Shown: in pieces, positions 1-8,800 of the stretch
Position numbering within the stretch: position 1 is the first letter of the stretch
How the letters are laid out: every line of letters begins with the position of its first letter
Assembly: GCF_015708085.1 (NCBI RefSeq)
Contig: NZ_JADNYM010000032.1
Location: forward strand, 1 to 49,548
Direction: 5' to 3'
Origin: Arthrobacter terrae
GTDB lineage: Bacteria; Actinomycetota; Actinomycetes; Actinomycetales; Micrococcaceae
DNA length: 49,548 nucleotides
The notes under the pieces: model-generated
The model's database searches: none
Seen by the model: only the letters and a program-made list of their open reading frames with translations
Told to the model about the DNA's origin: nothing
Position numbers and translations under genes: made by a program

Positions 1-519
1 GATTTGTTCTGGTTGGAGGACTGCACGCCGGCGGAGAACCAGGACGCCTTCCGGCTGGTCCGCTCGCATACGACGACGCCGTTGGCGGTCGGTGAGGTGT
101 TTAACACCGTTTTTGATTTCCAGACCCTGATCCGTGAACAGCTGATTGATTATGTGCGGGCCGCGTCCACGCACTTCGGGGGAATTTCGCCTTTGAAGAA
201 GGTCATGGACTATGCCGCGCAGTACCAGATTAAGTCCGGTTTCCATGGTCCCACCGATGTTTCCCCGGTCGGGTTGGCCGCGCAGACGCATCTGGGGCTG
301 GCGATCCATAACTTCGGGATTCAGGAATACATGGAACACAGCGGGACGACGAACACGGTCTTTGAACAATCCATGACCTTCGCCGACGGGTACCTGCATC
401 CGGGGGAGAAACCCGGACTCGGTGTTGAACTCAATGAAGAAGCCGCTGCGTCCTTCCCGTACCAGCAGGCGTACCTGCCCTACAACCGTCTGGCCGACGG
501 CACGGTGCATGACTGGTGA
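1..519 (+). CDS. manD: D-mannonate dehydratase ManD, C-terminal part (cut by window edge)
   Basis: This is the C-terminal 172 residues of an enolase-superfamily dehydratase that converts D-mannonate to 2-keto-3-deoxygluconate. The reading frame is open from the first base, so the N-terminus lies outside the window. Visible marks are [12 protein letters not shown] and LAVGEVFN (acidic metal-binding loop), [10 protein letters not shown] (active-site His), FGIQEYMEH, and the characteristic C-terminus [14 protein letters not shown] through LADGTVHDW shared by the ManD/RspA group. The stop overlaps the GTG start of the gluconokinase, so the two are translationally coupled. KDG kinase and KDPG aldolase follow downstream and complete the route. 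Some ManD-like proteins have very weak activity on mannonate, so the substrate is family-based inference. Confidence 0.9.
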   Translation, partial: DLFWLEDCTPAENQDAFRLVRSHTTTPLAVGEVFNTVFDFQTLIREQLIDYVRAASTHFGGISPLKKVMDYAAQYQIKSGFHGPTDVSPVGLAAQTHLGLAIHNFGIQEYMEHSGTTNTVFEQSMTFADGYLHPGEKPGLGVELNEEAAASFPYQQAYLPYNRLADGTVHDW

Positions 520-1085
520 AAGCGCTTACCCCGGTCCCGGTCCCGGTCCCGGTCCTCCACCCGACGGTCGTCATGATGGGTGTTTCCGGCTGCGGGAAAA
601 CCACCATCGGCGCTCTTGTCGCTGCTGCCCTGGACACACCGTTCGTGGATGCGGATTCCCTGCACCCGGTGGACAACATCGCGAAAATGGCTGCTGGTAT
701 CCCGCTGACGGACGCGGACCGCTGGCCCTGGCTCGCCGTCGTCGGCCGTTCCCTGGCCAACGCAGCCGGGACCGGTGCCGGTCTGGTGGTTGCCTGTTCC
801 GCGCTCAAACGCAGCTACCGCAACGCGATCCGCGCCCAGGCCCCCGACACCGTCTTCCTGCACCTGCACGGCAGCCGCGAGGTTCTCAGCACCCGGTTGG
901 AAGGACGCAGCGGACACTTCATGCCCGCCACCCTCCTCGATTCTCAACTGCAGACCCTGGAACCCCTCGGACCCGAAGAAAACGGCCACACCGTAGACAT
1001 CAACCAACCCGTGGACGGGATCGTGAACCAGGCAGTTTTGGCCACCGGCCTGCAGCTAAACGCGGAACCTGCCGTCGCACCATAG
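516..1085 (+). CDS. gntK: gluconokinase (GntK/IdnK family)
   Basis: This cytoplasmic kinase phosphorylates D-gluconate to 6-phosphogluconate with ATP. The P-loop GVSGCGKTT lies near residue 21, followed by the gluconokinase blocks [32 protein letters not shown] and [24 protein letters not shown]. The GTG start at 516 overlaps the manD stop (GTGA). The first ~18 residues are a Pro-Val run ([11 protein letters not shown]) not expected in the family and encoded by a 6-bp tandem repeat. A later ATG at 573, just before the P-loop, would give a more usual start, although GTG is favoured by the overlap. It acts beside ManD in sugar-acid use; here gluconate and mannonate branches both reach the KDPG level. 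Confidence 0.88.
   Translation: MKALTPVPVPVPVLHPTVVMMGVSGCGKTTIGALVAAALDTPFVDADSLHPVDNIAKMAAGIPLTDADRWPWLAVVGRSLANAAGTGAGLVVACSALKRSYRNAIRAQAPDTVFLHLHGSREVLSTRLEGRSGHFMPATLLDSQLQTLEPLGPEENGHTVDINQPVDGIVNQAVLATGLQLNAEPAVAP
531..554 (+). repeat. CCGGTC hexamer, four tandem copies
   Basis: Four head-to-tail copies of CCGGTC lie inside the 5' end of the gluconokinase gene and encode alternating Pro-Val. Copy-number change by slippage would lengthen or shorten the N-terminus in frame, two residues per unit. Confidence 0.9.
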
Positions 1086-1140
1086 CGCTGATCGGGTGCG
1101 GAGCTCCCCTTGGATCGCGCTGCAGGACTATGCTGATCCG

Positions 1141-1545
1141 ATGGCAACGGCTACCGAAATCCCGGACTGGCTGCAGTATGTCTCCGCCGGGGCACCCCTG
1201 GCCATCCTGGTTGGCGCCGTCATCGCGGGGGTCATCGGTTTGGTGACACTCGTCGAGCGCACCCGGGCCGACAGGCGAGACCAATTTTGGCAGCGCCTGC
1301 AGTGGGCCATCGACGCAGCTATTTGCACCAGCGATCGGATCCGGCAGCGGACGGGCCTTATCGTCCTTGCCCGGTTAGGGGTCAGCGACCTCTGCCGTGA
1401 TGAAGACGCGGATCTTCTGCGTGACATCGCTGACGGCGTCACGGCCCAATTGCTGTCCGGACCGGTGGACGGGGCCCGGGCCACGGACGATAATGGAAAG
1501 AGAGCATATGAAGAAGGTGACGCTAGTGACAACGGAAAAAGCTGA
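1141..1545 (+). CDS. hypothetical single-pass membrane protein
   Basis: I do not recognise a family. Starting at ATG 1141 the protein has a short hydrophilic head, one clear membrane helix (about residues 15-36, rich in Ala/Val/Ile/Gly), then a basic stop-transfer segment (VERTRADRRDQFW) and a soluble helical tail that ends in acidic, Asn-rich residues. An upstream start at 1096 is possible but adds a poor peptide (MRSSPWIALQDYADP). No strong Shine-Dalgarno site is visible. The tail resembles small actinobacterial proteins annotated only as hypothetical. The 3' end overlaps the next small gene by 38 bases, which suggests one transcript. It follows gntK by 55 bases but need not belong to that pathway. 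Confidence 0.55.
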   Translation: MATATEIPDWLQYVSAGAPLAILVGAVIAGVIGLVTLVERTRADRRDQFWQRLQWAIDAAICTSDRIRQRTGLIVLARLGVSDLCRDEDADLLRDIADGVTAQLLSGPVDGARATDDNGKRAYEEGDASDNGKS

Positions 1546-1714
1546 GGGAATGCAACCGAAGCTTATCAAGCAGCTGTCCCCTTCCGGCGATTACGAGGTG
1601 TCGCTGCCCACGCAAAGCAGGACCGTCGTGGTAGCCAACAGGGAAGACGCCCTCGTGCTCGAAGCCGCCGAAAACCTACGCCGCGCCCTGGATTCGCGGC
1701 ACAGCAAACACTAG
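1508..1714 (+). CDS. small hypothetical protein (68 aa)
   Basis: The start ATG 1508 is chosen because a purine-rich site (GGAAAGAG) sits 5-12 bases upstream and the protein then begins MKKVTLVTTEKAEG. The longer upstream frame reads as the shadow of the neighbouring gene. The product is a small soluble protein with a possible short beta-rich centre (YEVSLPTQSRTVVVANRED) and a C-terminal helix (ALVLEAAENLRRALDSR). No family recognised. It overlaps the preceding membrane-protein gene by 38 bases in another frame and is followed after 32 bases by the convergent IclR gene. Confidence 0.5.
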   Translation: MKKVTLVTTEKAEGMQPKLIKQLSPSGDYEVSLPTQSRTVVVANREDALVLEAAENLRRALDSRHSKH

Positions 1715-1746
1715 CGGCCGCCGTCGCCCGGACATGGACGTCCCGG

Positions 1747-2478
1747 TTAGCCAAGCTCCGCGGAGATCAGCGAGGCAGTCTTTTGAATGAGCGGCAGGTG
1801 CTCCTTGAGCCGCTCCAGGTCAGCCACCATGCGGATGGCCGTTACGGAGAGCGCACCGGCTACTGAGTGAGAGTCGAGAATTGGCACGGCGATGCAGTTG
1901 ACGAAACCTTCGTGTTCGCCGTCGTCCACCGCCCAATGGCGTTTTTCAATCTCGGCCAGCTGCTTATCCAGCGCAGCCCGGGTAGAAAGCGTGTTGGGGG
2001 TATACCGTTTCCAGCTGGTGCCTTGGAGCACCGCATTGCGCCCGGTCAGATCCAGCTCGGCCAAAACAGCCTTGCCGACGCCGGTGCAGTACGCCTCCAC
2101 GGATTTGCCGATCCGCGAATACATCCGCACACCCGCCGAATCCTCAACTTTGTCCACGTAGACAATGCTGTGCTCCATCAGCGCAGCCACATGGATGGTG
2201 TTTCCAACGACCTTGTGCAGCGCTCGAATGTGTACATGTGCGGCCTCACGCAGGTCGAGGTTGTCCACGGCCAGCTTGGACAGGGACACCAGATGCAGTC
2301 CGAGCGAATACTTACCGTCGCGTCCGCGGCGGACGTAGCCAACCTCCGCCAGGTCAGCCAGCTCGCGGAACATTGTGGACCTGTGCAGATCGAAGGACGC
2401 GGCCAGTTCGTTGACCGACCGGGGTTCCTGGGCAATCGCGTCGATGATGCGCGCCGCCCTGCGGACACTTTGGGACAT
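1747..2478 (-). CDS. IclR-family transcriptional regulator (KdgR-like role)
   Basis: This is a 243-aa repressor/activator of the IclR family. It has an N-terminal winged helix-turn-helix (about 5-65: RAARIIDAIAQEPRSVNELAASFDLHRSTMFREL) and a C-terminal effector-binding domain (about 80-240: GNTIHVAALMEHSIVYVDKVE, YCTGVGKAVLAEL, DDGEHEGFVNCIAVPILD). The ATG at 2478 is preferred over one 22 codons upstream because GAGG lies about 9 bases before it and the HTH then starts at the usual distance. It is divergent from KDG kinase, and IclR proteins of the KdgR group often sense 2-keto-3-deoxygluconate. Control of the adjacent KDG kinase and aldolase genes is therefore the likely role, by context. 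Confidence 0.85.
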   Translation of the reverse strand: MSQSVRRAARIIDAIAQEPRSVNELAASFDLHRSTMFRELADLAEVGYVRRGRDGKYSLGLHLVSLSKLAVDNLDLREAAHVHIRALHKVVGNTIHVAALMEHSIVYVDKVEDSAGVRMYSRIGKSVEAYCTGVGKAVLAELDLTGRNAVLQGTSWKRYTPNTLSTRAALDKQLAEIEKRHWAVDDGEHEGFVNCIAVPILDSHSVAGALSVTAIRMVADLERLKEHLPLIQKTASLISAELG

Positions 2479-2596
2479 CAGATTTTCCTCTTCCTGGAGT
2501 CCTGCTTGCTGCATATATTGCATACCGGGTTGCGGGATCCGCAAAATACTCCATAATCTACTCCGTCATTTAGGAGATACCAAGTTCACCGGGTGT

Positions 2597-2627
2597 GCAT
2601 ATACCGCAACAACGTTGTGTTATATGC
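2597..2627. promoter_or_regulatory. inverted-repeat operator candidate in the IclR/kdgK intergenic region
   Basis: The arms GCATATA and TATATGC flank a perfect 10-bp palindrome, ACAACGTTGT (2609-2618). The site lies 22 bases before the kdgK start, where a repressor would block transcription. A related half, TGCATATATTGCAT, lies near 2511. IclR proteins bind such short palindromes. The assignment to this IclR gene is inference. Confidence 0.45.
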
Positions 2628-2649
2628 TCCAGAGAATGAAAGACGATAC

Positions 2650-3543
2650 ATGAGCACCGACGCCGGCCCGGAGATCATCACGATTGGCGAGACCATGCTG
2701 CTCGTGACTCCCACCGTGGGCGAGGCGCTTGAAGATGCTGCAACGTTCCACCTTGATGTCGGCGGTGCGGAGTCCAACTTGGCCTCCCATCTGGCGTCCC
2801 TGGGCCGCTGCGCCGCCTGGGTGGGGCAGTTCGGCAATGACGCCCTGGGCCGCCGCGCGCTACGGCTGCTGCGCGGCCGCGGCATCGACCTGCGCTGGGC
2901 CCGGATCGAACCCTCGGCGCCCAGCGGCGTGTACTTCAAGAACCCCGGTCACGGCGTCCAGTACTTTCGTACCGGCTCGGCCGCATCCTTGATGAATCCC
3001 GGAACCGTCCGGGATATCCCGCTGGAGCAGGCTGCTGTCGTCCATCTTTCCGGCATTACGCCCGCATTGTCAGCTGGCTGCTCCGACTTGGCTGACGCCG
3101 TCGTCCGGCGGATTTCCGGCAGCGGCACTGTGCTGAGCTTCGACGTTAACTACCGCGCGCCGTTGTGGGATATCGCGCAGGCCGGCCCACGGCTGCGAGA
3201 CCTTGCGCGGCAGTCAGATCTGGTTTTTGTGGGACTGGACGAAGCGGAAGTACTTTGGGGAACAAAGACACCCGAGGACGTCCGCGATCTGCTGGACGGA
3301 GTACCGACCCTGATCATCAAGGACGGCGACGTCGGAGCCACCGAATTCTCCCCCACCGGGAAAGCCTTCGTCCCTGCCATGAAATGCGCCGTCGTCGAGG
3401 CCGTGGGTGCCGGCGATGCCTTCGCCGCCGGCTACTTGGACGCACTGCTCAGCGGGCTCCCGCCCGAACGATGCCTGCAGGCCGGCCACGAGTGCGCGGT
3501 CAAGGTCCTGCGGTCTACCGGTGACTACCCGCTCGACGGCTGA
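2650..3543 (+). CDS. kdgK: 2-dehydro-3-deoxygluconokinase (PfkB family)
   Basis: This ribokinase-like enzyme phosphorylates KDG to KDPG. PfkB marks are ITIGETMLLVTP at the N-terminus, the substrate-binding DVGGAESNLASHLASLG with GQFGNDALGRR, the central SFDVNYRAPLWD, and the C-terminal ATP/catalytic motif GAGDAFAAGYLDALLSG, in which Asp is the base. The start ATG 2650 removes a 19-residue upstream extension and has purines (GAAAGACG) just before it. The 297-residue length is normal. It sits between its probable regulator (divergent IclR) and the KDPG aldolase, with ManD upstream as the KDG supplier. Other PfkB sugar kinases look alike, but this context supports KDG strongly. Confidence 0.86.
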   Translation: MSTDAGPEIITIGETMLLVTPTVGEALEDAATFHLDVGGAESNLASHLASLGRCAAWVGQFGNDALGRRALRLLRGRGIDLRWARIEPSAPSGVYFKNPGHGVQYFRTGSAASLMNPGTVRDIPLEQAAVVHLSGITPALSAGCSDLADAVVRRISGSGTVLSFDVNYRAPLWDIAQAGPRLRDLARQSDLVFVGLDEAEVLWGTKTPEDVRDLLDGVPTLIIKDGDVGATEFSPTGKAFVPAMKCAVVEAVGAGDAFAAGYLDALLSGLPPERCLQAGHECAVKVLRSTGDYPLDG

Positions 3544-3616
3544 CGGCCGTATGGACCCGCAGGCAGCTCCGCCTTCAGTGAGCACCTTTGTGACCCCGCC
3601 AAGAGAAGGATCGACC

Positions 3617-4237
3617 GTGACCATCACAGCAGCCCAGTCCAACGACTGGTTCAGCCACAACTTCGAAGCCGCCCCCATTATGGCCATCCTGCGCGGCTTC
3701 GGCGTCCGGCGCAGCCTTGAACTCGCCACCATTGCCTGGGACCTGGGCATCAACAGCGTCGAAATTCCCATCCAGTCCCCCCAAGACATTGAAAGCCTCG
3801 CCGCCATCGCCTCCGCCGGTGCCGCCCGCGGCCTGCACGTCGGGGCCGGCACCGTCCTGACCCCCGATCATGTGCGCCAAGCCGCCGACGCTGGCGCCGC
3901 CTTTACGGTCAGTCCCGGCCTGGACCTAGACACCGTCGCGGCTTCGTTGGCCGCCGGGATGCCCAGCCTGCCCGGCATCGCCAGCTCCTCCGAGATCCAA
4001 CGTGCGCTGGGCCAGGGCCTTAGCTGGGTCAAGGCATTCCCAGCCACCGCCCTGGGAACCACCTGGTTCAAGGCCCAGCTCGGACCCTTCCCGCAGCTGA
4101 ACATCGTCGCCACCGGGGGCGTGGACGCCGGCAACCTCCGCGACTACCTTGGCGCCGGAGCCCGCGTTGGCGCCGTCGGCTCCGCCCTCGCCGACGAAAG
4201 CCAGCTCAGCGAGCTCGCGGCCATCATCGCCGGGTAG
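3617..4237 (+). CDS. eda: 2-dehydro-3-deoxyphosphogluconate (KDPG) aldolase
   Basis: This class I aldolase cleaves KDPG to pyruvate and glyceraldehyde-3-phosphate. It is a 206-residue TIM barrel of normal length. Visible catalytic residues are the Schiff-base Lys139 in WVKAFPA, Glu49 in VEIPIQSP, and Arg26 in AILRGFG. The phosphate-binding loop ATGGVDAGN is near the C-terminus. The start is GTG 3617 because a strong AGAGAAGGA site ends 6 bases upstream; the frame upstream of it is the antisense-like shadow of kdgK. It lies 73 bases after kdgK in the same direction and is almost certainly co-transcribed with it, completing mannonate/gluconate breakdown. Confidence 0.9.
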   Translation: MTITAAQSNDWFSHNFEAAPIMAILRGFGVRRSLELATIAWDLGINSVEIPIQSPQDIESLAAIASAGAARGLHVGAGTVLTPDHVRQAADAGAAFTVSPGLDLDTVAASLAAGMPSLPGIASSSEIQRALGQGLSWVKAFPATALGTTWFKAQLGPFPQLNIVATGGVDAGNLRDYLGAGARVGAVGSALADESQLSELAAIIAG

Positions 4238-4256
4238 CGGAACCTTTTACTGTCTC

Positions 4257-4293
4257 CCCGGGCCCGGGCCCGGGCGGTTCGGCGCGCAACCGC
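4257..4293. terminator. GC-rich palindromic run and hairpin after eda
   Basis: An 18-base self-complementary run of CCCGGG (three copies, 4257-4274) overlaps a GCGGTT/AACCGC stem (4274-4293). There is no T-tract, so intrinsic termination is uncertain. The position after eda and before an unrelated gene fits a transcription boundary. Confidence 0.4.
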
Positions 4294-4319
4294 GCAACCG
4301 CCTAGTCTAGGCTGGCAGC

Positions 4320-5327
4320 ATGGATTCCCACGAAGTGCAGCTGGCCAGCTACCCGGACGGCGCCGTCGAGGCCCGGAATTTCAGGATAGAAACGGCGCAG
4401 GTCCCGGAGCTTGGCCGCGGGCAGGTGTTGGTGCGTCTGCGTCGGCTGGGCCTGAACGCCGGGCTGGCCAATCGGATCGGTGGCCCGAACACGGCCTACG
4501 GCCCGGGCATTCATCCCGGTGACGTGCCGGCGAGCGACGGCGTCGTGGAGGTTCTTGACTCCCGCAGCGATCTGTTCCATCAGGGCGATCTCGCCGTCCG
4601 AAAATCGCCGTGGCGCAGTATCGAAGTAGCCGCAGCCGACGAGCTGCGCCGCATCCCCGCACTGGGAGCTGACATCCCGCTAGAGGCCCACCTGACAGTG
4701 CTTGGACATGTCGGTTTCACCGCGTACACCGGCCTGATGCGGTTTGGCGGGGTGCGGGCGGAAGACACCGTCTACATTTCCGGGGCAGCCGGCGGTGTGG
4801 GCAGCTGTGCCGTGCAGTTCGCCAAGGCCGTCGGCGCCACCGTTATTGGCAGCGCCGGTTCCGCCGAGAAGGTGCGGCTGCTCGGCGAATTGGGCGCTGA
4901 CTCAGCCTTCAACCACCACGACGGCGCGGCCCTGGACCTGCTGCACGGAGCAGCCACTGACGGGATTGACCTGTGCTATGACAACGTTGGCGGCGAACAG
5001 CTGGAAGCCGCCCTGGAGGTGCTCCGCTTTGGCGGGCGCGTCGTGATCTGCGGTGCCGCGTCCCAGTATGGGAAGGCCGGCGACCGCCGCGGTCCGGTGA
5101 ACTACCTGCGGATGATCCACCAGCAGCTGACCATGCGCGGCTTCGATGTGACATTCAATGAGGACCTGCGCCAGGACTTCGAGTCCGACGCCACCCGGTG
5201 GTTGCGGGCCGGGACAATCCACAGCGTCCACACCTTAATTGACGGCTTTGGCCGCATCCCAGAGGCTTTCGCATCGCTGCTTTCGGGCGGCAACAGCGGC
5301 CGCATGATTGTCGACTGCGACGGCTGA
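4320..5327 (+). CDS. NADP-dependent oxidoreductase, medium-chain reductase (CurA/LTB4DH-like)
   Basis: This is a zinc-independent medium-chain dehydrogenase/reductase of 335 residues. The N-terminal catalytic domain carries LVRLRRLGLNAGLANRIGG. The Rossmann domain has the YISGAAGGVGSCAVQFAKAVGATVIG nucleotide fold, then GIDLCYDNVGGEQLEAALEVL and GGRVVICGAASQY, all typical of the alkenal/one oxidoreductase and leukotriene-dehydrogenase group. These enzymes reduce activated double bonds of alpha,beta-unsaturated carbonyls with NADPH. The Cys ligands of zinc alcohol dehydrogenases are absent. The gene stands alone on its strand between the sugar-acid cluster and the copper region, so its physiological substrate cannot be read from context. 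Confidence 0.82.
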   Translation: MDSHEVQLASYPDGAVEARNFRIETAQVPELGRGQVLVRLRRLGLNAGLANRIGGPNTAYGPGIHPGDVPASDGVVEVLDSRSDLFHQGDLAVRKSPWRSIEVAAADELRRIPALGADIPLEAHLTVLGHVGFTAYTGLMRFGGVRAEDTVYISGAAGGVGSCAVQFAKAVGATVIGSAGSAEKVRLLGELGADSAFNHHDGAALDLLHGAATDGIDLCYDNVGGEQLEAALEVLRFGGRVVICGAASQYGKAGDRRGPVNYLRMIHQQLTMRGFDVTFNEDLRQDFESDATRWLRAGTIHSVHTLIDGFGRIPEAFASLLSGGNSGRMIVDCDG

Positions 5328-5403
5328 GCGCAGAGGCATCGGGCCGCCGGGCGAGCCTTAACCGCCCTTGAGCTGACGGCCCATAATGCACTGGCCGCAC
5401 ACT

Positions 5404-5661
5404 TCATTCCTGACGCCTCAGCGCTGTGCGCCGGGCAGTGAATTCCTGCTCGTCAATTTCTCCACGGGCGAAGCGCTCAGAAAGAATGCGCTCGGCCTCG
5501 TGGTGCGACGGCCGCGCAACATACGGACCTTCACCCGGATGGGCGCGCCGAACCAGCAGCACAACGACGGTGACCACCCCGGCCCAGAAAATCAGCATCA
5601 ACACAGCCATGGCCACCCACGCGCCGATACCCCAGCCGTTCCCATCCCAGTCATACATCAT
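5404..5661 (-). CDS. small membrane protein with C-terminal SHOCT motif
   Basis: The protein has a short aromatic N-terminus (MMYDWDGNGWGIGAW), one membrane helix (about 13-38, MAVLMLIFWAGVVTVVVLL), and a C-terminal SHOCT-type helix pair (HEAERILSERFARGEIDEQEFTARRTAL). The start is set at the ATGATG of 5661/5658 by a GGAGGAGG site 7 bases upstream. SHOCT domains are short oligomerisation motifs; no enzymatic role is known. It is divergent from the giant multicopper oxidase with a shared promoter region. A paralogue (20945-21217) is coupled directly to the second oxidase, which implies a function in the same process, perhaps at the membrane. Confidence 0.8.
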   Translation of the reverse strand: MMYDWDGNGWGIGAWVAMAVLMLIFWAGVVTVVVLLVRRAHPGEGPYVARPSHHEAERILSERFARGEIDEQEFTARRTALRRQE

Positions 5662-5761
5662 GATCCGACCTCCTCCAAAGACAATAGGGCCGGGTACACA
5701 CCCGGAACAGGGGCTTAGGTCCCTCAATGCAAATACGGGGACAAGAGACGCTTCCGGCTAG

Positions 5762-5777
5762 ATGACACTTATGTCAT
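5762..5777. promoter_or_regulatory. ATGACA-N4-TGTCAT inverted repeat between divergent SHOCT and oxidase genes
   Basis: A perfect 16-bp inverted repeat (ATGACA CTTA TGTCAT) lies about 100 bases from each divergent gene start. The position is right for an operator controlling both. The binding protein is unknown. The nearby two-component response regulator is one candidate, by proximity only. Confidence 0.45.
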
Positions 5778-5860
5778 AAACCGCCCGTTTTGGCCCTCGG
5801 TGGCGCACCCTCTTCACATAGAGTCCGCAATCCCGGACTCCGCTTGTTAGGGGAAATATT

Positions 5861-8800
5861 ATGCAACCATCTGCCCGTCCCCGTTTTCACCGGGCCCCGA
5901 AGCGTAGTCTGGCCAGGCCGGCTGCCATCCTGGCGCTGGCGCTGTTGATCAGCAGTGTCGGCCCCTTGGGAGGTATGCGCACTCCCTTCCAACCCGATAT
6001 TGCCGCAGCCGCCATCCCCTCGAGTACCACCGACATGACCAAGGTGCCGCACTACTTCGGTCCCTACCCCAACTGGGCAAACAGCCCGCAGACGTTGGCG
6101 GACGCGATGGTAAAAATTAGCGTCGGTACCCCTACACCGGTCCTGTACGGCAACCCGCTGACCAAGCGCAATTACGCGACCGACTACGCGAAGCCGACTG
6201 GTGAACTGGGTCCGGTGCTGGTGGTGCTGGACCATGCCAAGCTGCCCGCTGGCACGCTCAACAACTTCCAGAGCTGGAACCAGGGCACCGCTGGGGCGAG
6301 CCCGACCACCTCGGCGGGCAGCCTCTTCCACGCGCTGGTGCTGCGGCCCACCGGCAGCGCCGGGGAGTACACCGTCGTCTACGCCAGCGACGAGCTGAAG
6401 GTTCCGACGCCGATTGTGGACTCCGGAGAGGTCATGACCTATCCCGTGCCAGCTGTGACAGTACAGAAGGATGACGTGATCGGCTTCTACGGTCAAGGGA
6501 TTCCGATCGACACTCAAGTGCCGGCCAACGGCGACACCTTGAGCACACCGGCAACCAGTGACCCGACGCTGAACACTAACGTTTCCCCAGCCAAGGACAG
6601 CACCATCAAGCTCGGTGCCTCGAACTACCCGGACTTCTCCCACGACCGGACCTACTCCTTTGGGGCCGAAGTCACGCCGACCATCACCGATCCGGGCACT
6701 GGCGCGGAAGCTACGGCCTCGGTGGACCCGAAAACGGGCGCCATCTCCGGTGTTACAGTGACCAGCCCGGGTGACGGCTACGCCGTCCCGCCCACGGTAG
6801 AGATCACGACCGCTGGAGTCACTCCGACTACGGTGGCCAAGGCCACCGCCAAGATTGCCACCGGCGTCCTCACCGGCATTAACGTCAACGAGACCGGTTA
6901 CGGGTTTACCGCCCCAGCCGTAACGCTAACGGGCGGGAACCCCACTGCGGGATCCGAGGCGCATGCGCTGGCCAGCGGCGCAGTCGACAATCTGAAGCTG
7001 ACCGACGGCGGCAAGGGCTACCAGGCCCAACCGCTGGTGAACTTCTCCAAGCCTGACCTCGCAGACGGCGAACAGGCCACCGGCAGTGCGACGATGGACA
7101 CTAACGGCGTGGTTACCGGCGTCGTGATTGCGAACGCGGGCAGCGGGTACACCTCCACCCCTACCGTAACCCTCACCGATGCCAGCAAGACCCCACCCAC
7201 TCAGGTGGCCAAGGCTGAGGCCACCATCGGTGTCACCCGCATCGACGTCACCTACGGCGGCGCGGGCTACAGCTCCACACCGACCGTGGCAGTCGCTGAC
7301 ACAGTGGGCACGGCAGACAAGGGCGCCAGCGCCACCGCAAAGGTTGCGGTCAAGGGATCGGTCACCGACATAGTGGTCACCGCGCCCGGAGCGGGCTACC
7401 TCACACCGGGGATTAAGAAGTTCGTCGACACACTTCCGGGGGAGGGAGCGGCCAATGCTAACGACCTGGGGCAGTACATCCCGGTAGCGGTGCCCGACAC
7501 CACCACTTACCCCGGCACCGACTACTACGAGATCGCGGTGGTGCAGTACCGGATGAAGTTCCACCGGGACCTGCCGGCCACTCTGCTCCGTGGCTACGTC
7601 CAGCTCTCGACCAGCGTCGTCCCGGGCAAAAAGGTCGTCCTTGGCAACGCCAATCTCGATCCTGCCCTGCCTGACAGTCCCATCAGCTTCGGCGGGGTTG
7701 ACAATCCGCACTACCTCGGCCCGACAATCGTCGCCACGAAGAACAAGCCCGTCCGGGTACTGTTCCGCAACCTGCTGCCAACGGGCGTGGATGGCGACCT
7801 GTTCCTCCCGGTCGATACCTCGGTGATGGGTGCCGGTGCCGGTCCTAAGATGATGACGCTCGACCCTAAAACCAAGATCCCGGTGGACATGGCGAAGGAT
7901 GAGAAGAGCGTCCTCGACGGCGTGCGCAACCCGATGTGCGGGCAGACTCCGAAGCCGACCACGTGCTACTCGGAGAACCGTGCCACTTTGCACCTGCACG
8001 GCGGTATCACCCCGTGGATCAGCGACGGCACGCCACACCAGTGGGTCACCCCGAGCGGTGAGAACACGGCGTACCCCAACGGTGTCAGTGTCAGCAACGT
8101 GCCGGACATGCCGGACCCCGGTCCCGGTGCGGAGACCTTCTTCTACACCAACCAGCAGAGCGCACGGATGATGTTCTACCACGACCACTCGTGGGGCATC
8201 ACGCGGCTCAACGTATACGCCGGCGAGGAAGCCGGCTACATGATCACTGACGACACCGAACAGAAACTGATGGCTCCCGGTGGCGCCCTGGAAGGTCTCG
8301 GGATGGGCACCTCGCTCACCGTCCAGGACAAGACCTTTGTGCCGAGCGCGAAGCGGATGGCTCAACTCGACCCAACCTGGGATCCGAAGAAGTGGGGCGG
8401 CGAGGGCAACCTTTGGCAGCCGCACGTCTATATGCCCGCACAGAACCCTAGCGACCCCAGCGGGATGAGCGCATTCGGCCGCTGGTTCTACGGCCCGTGG
8501 TTCTGGCCGCCGGCAAAAGATGCCAAGTACCCGCCAATGGCCAACCCCTACTACGATCCCGCCTGCGACCCGAACGTGGTTGCCTTCTGCGAACCGGCCC
8601 TCATCCCGTCGACTCCCAACAACTCTGTCGGCATGGAGGCCTTCCATGACACGCCGGTGGTGAACGGCACCGCCTACCCCACAACAACCATGGACCCAAA
8701 GACATACCGGTTCCGGATCCTTAACGGCTCCGACGATCGGTTCTGGAACCTTTCCTGGTACGTCGCCGATCCTGCCACCGGCACCGAGGTCGCACTGAAG

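Noticed and set aside
4257-4274. CCCGGG triple run as a protein-binding operator
   Set aside because: Its position after eda and overlap with a second stem suggest a transcript-end structure; nothing points to a regulator.
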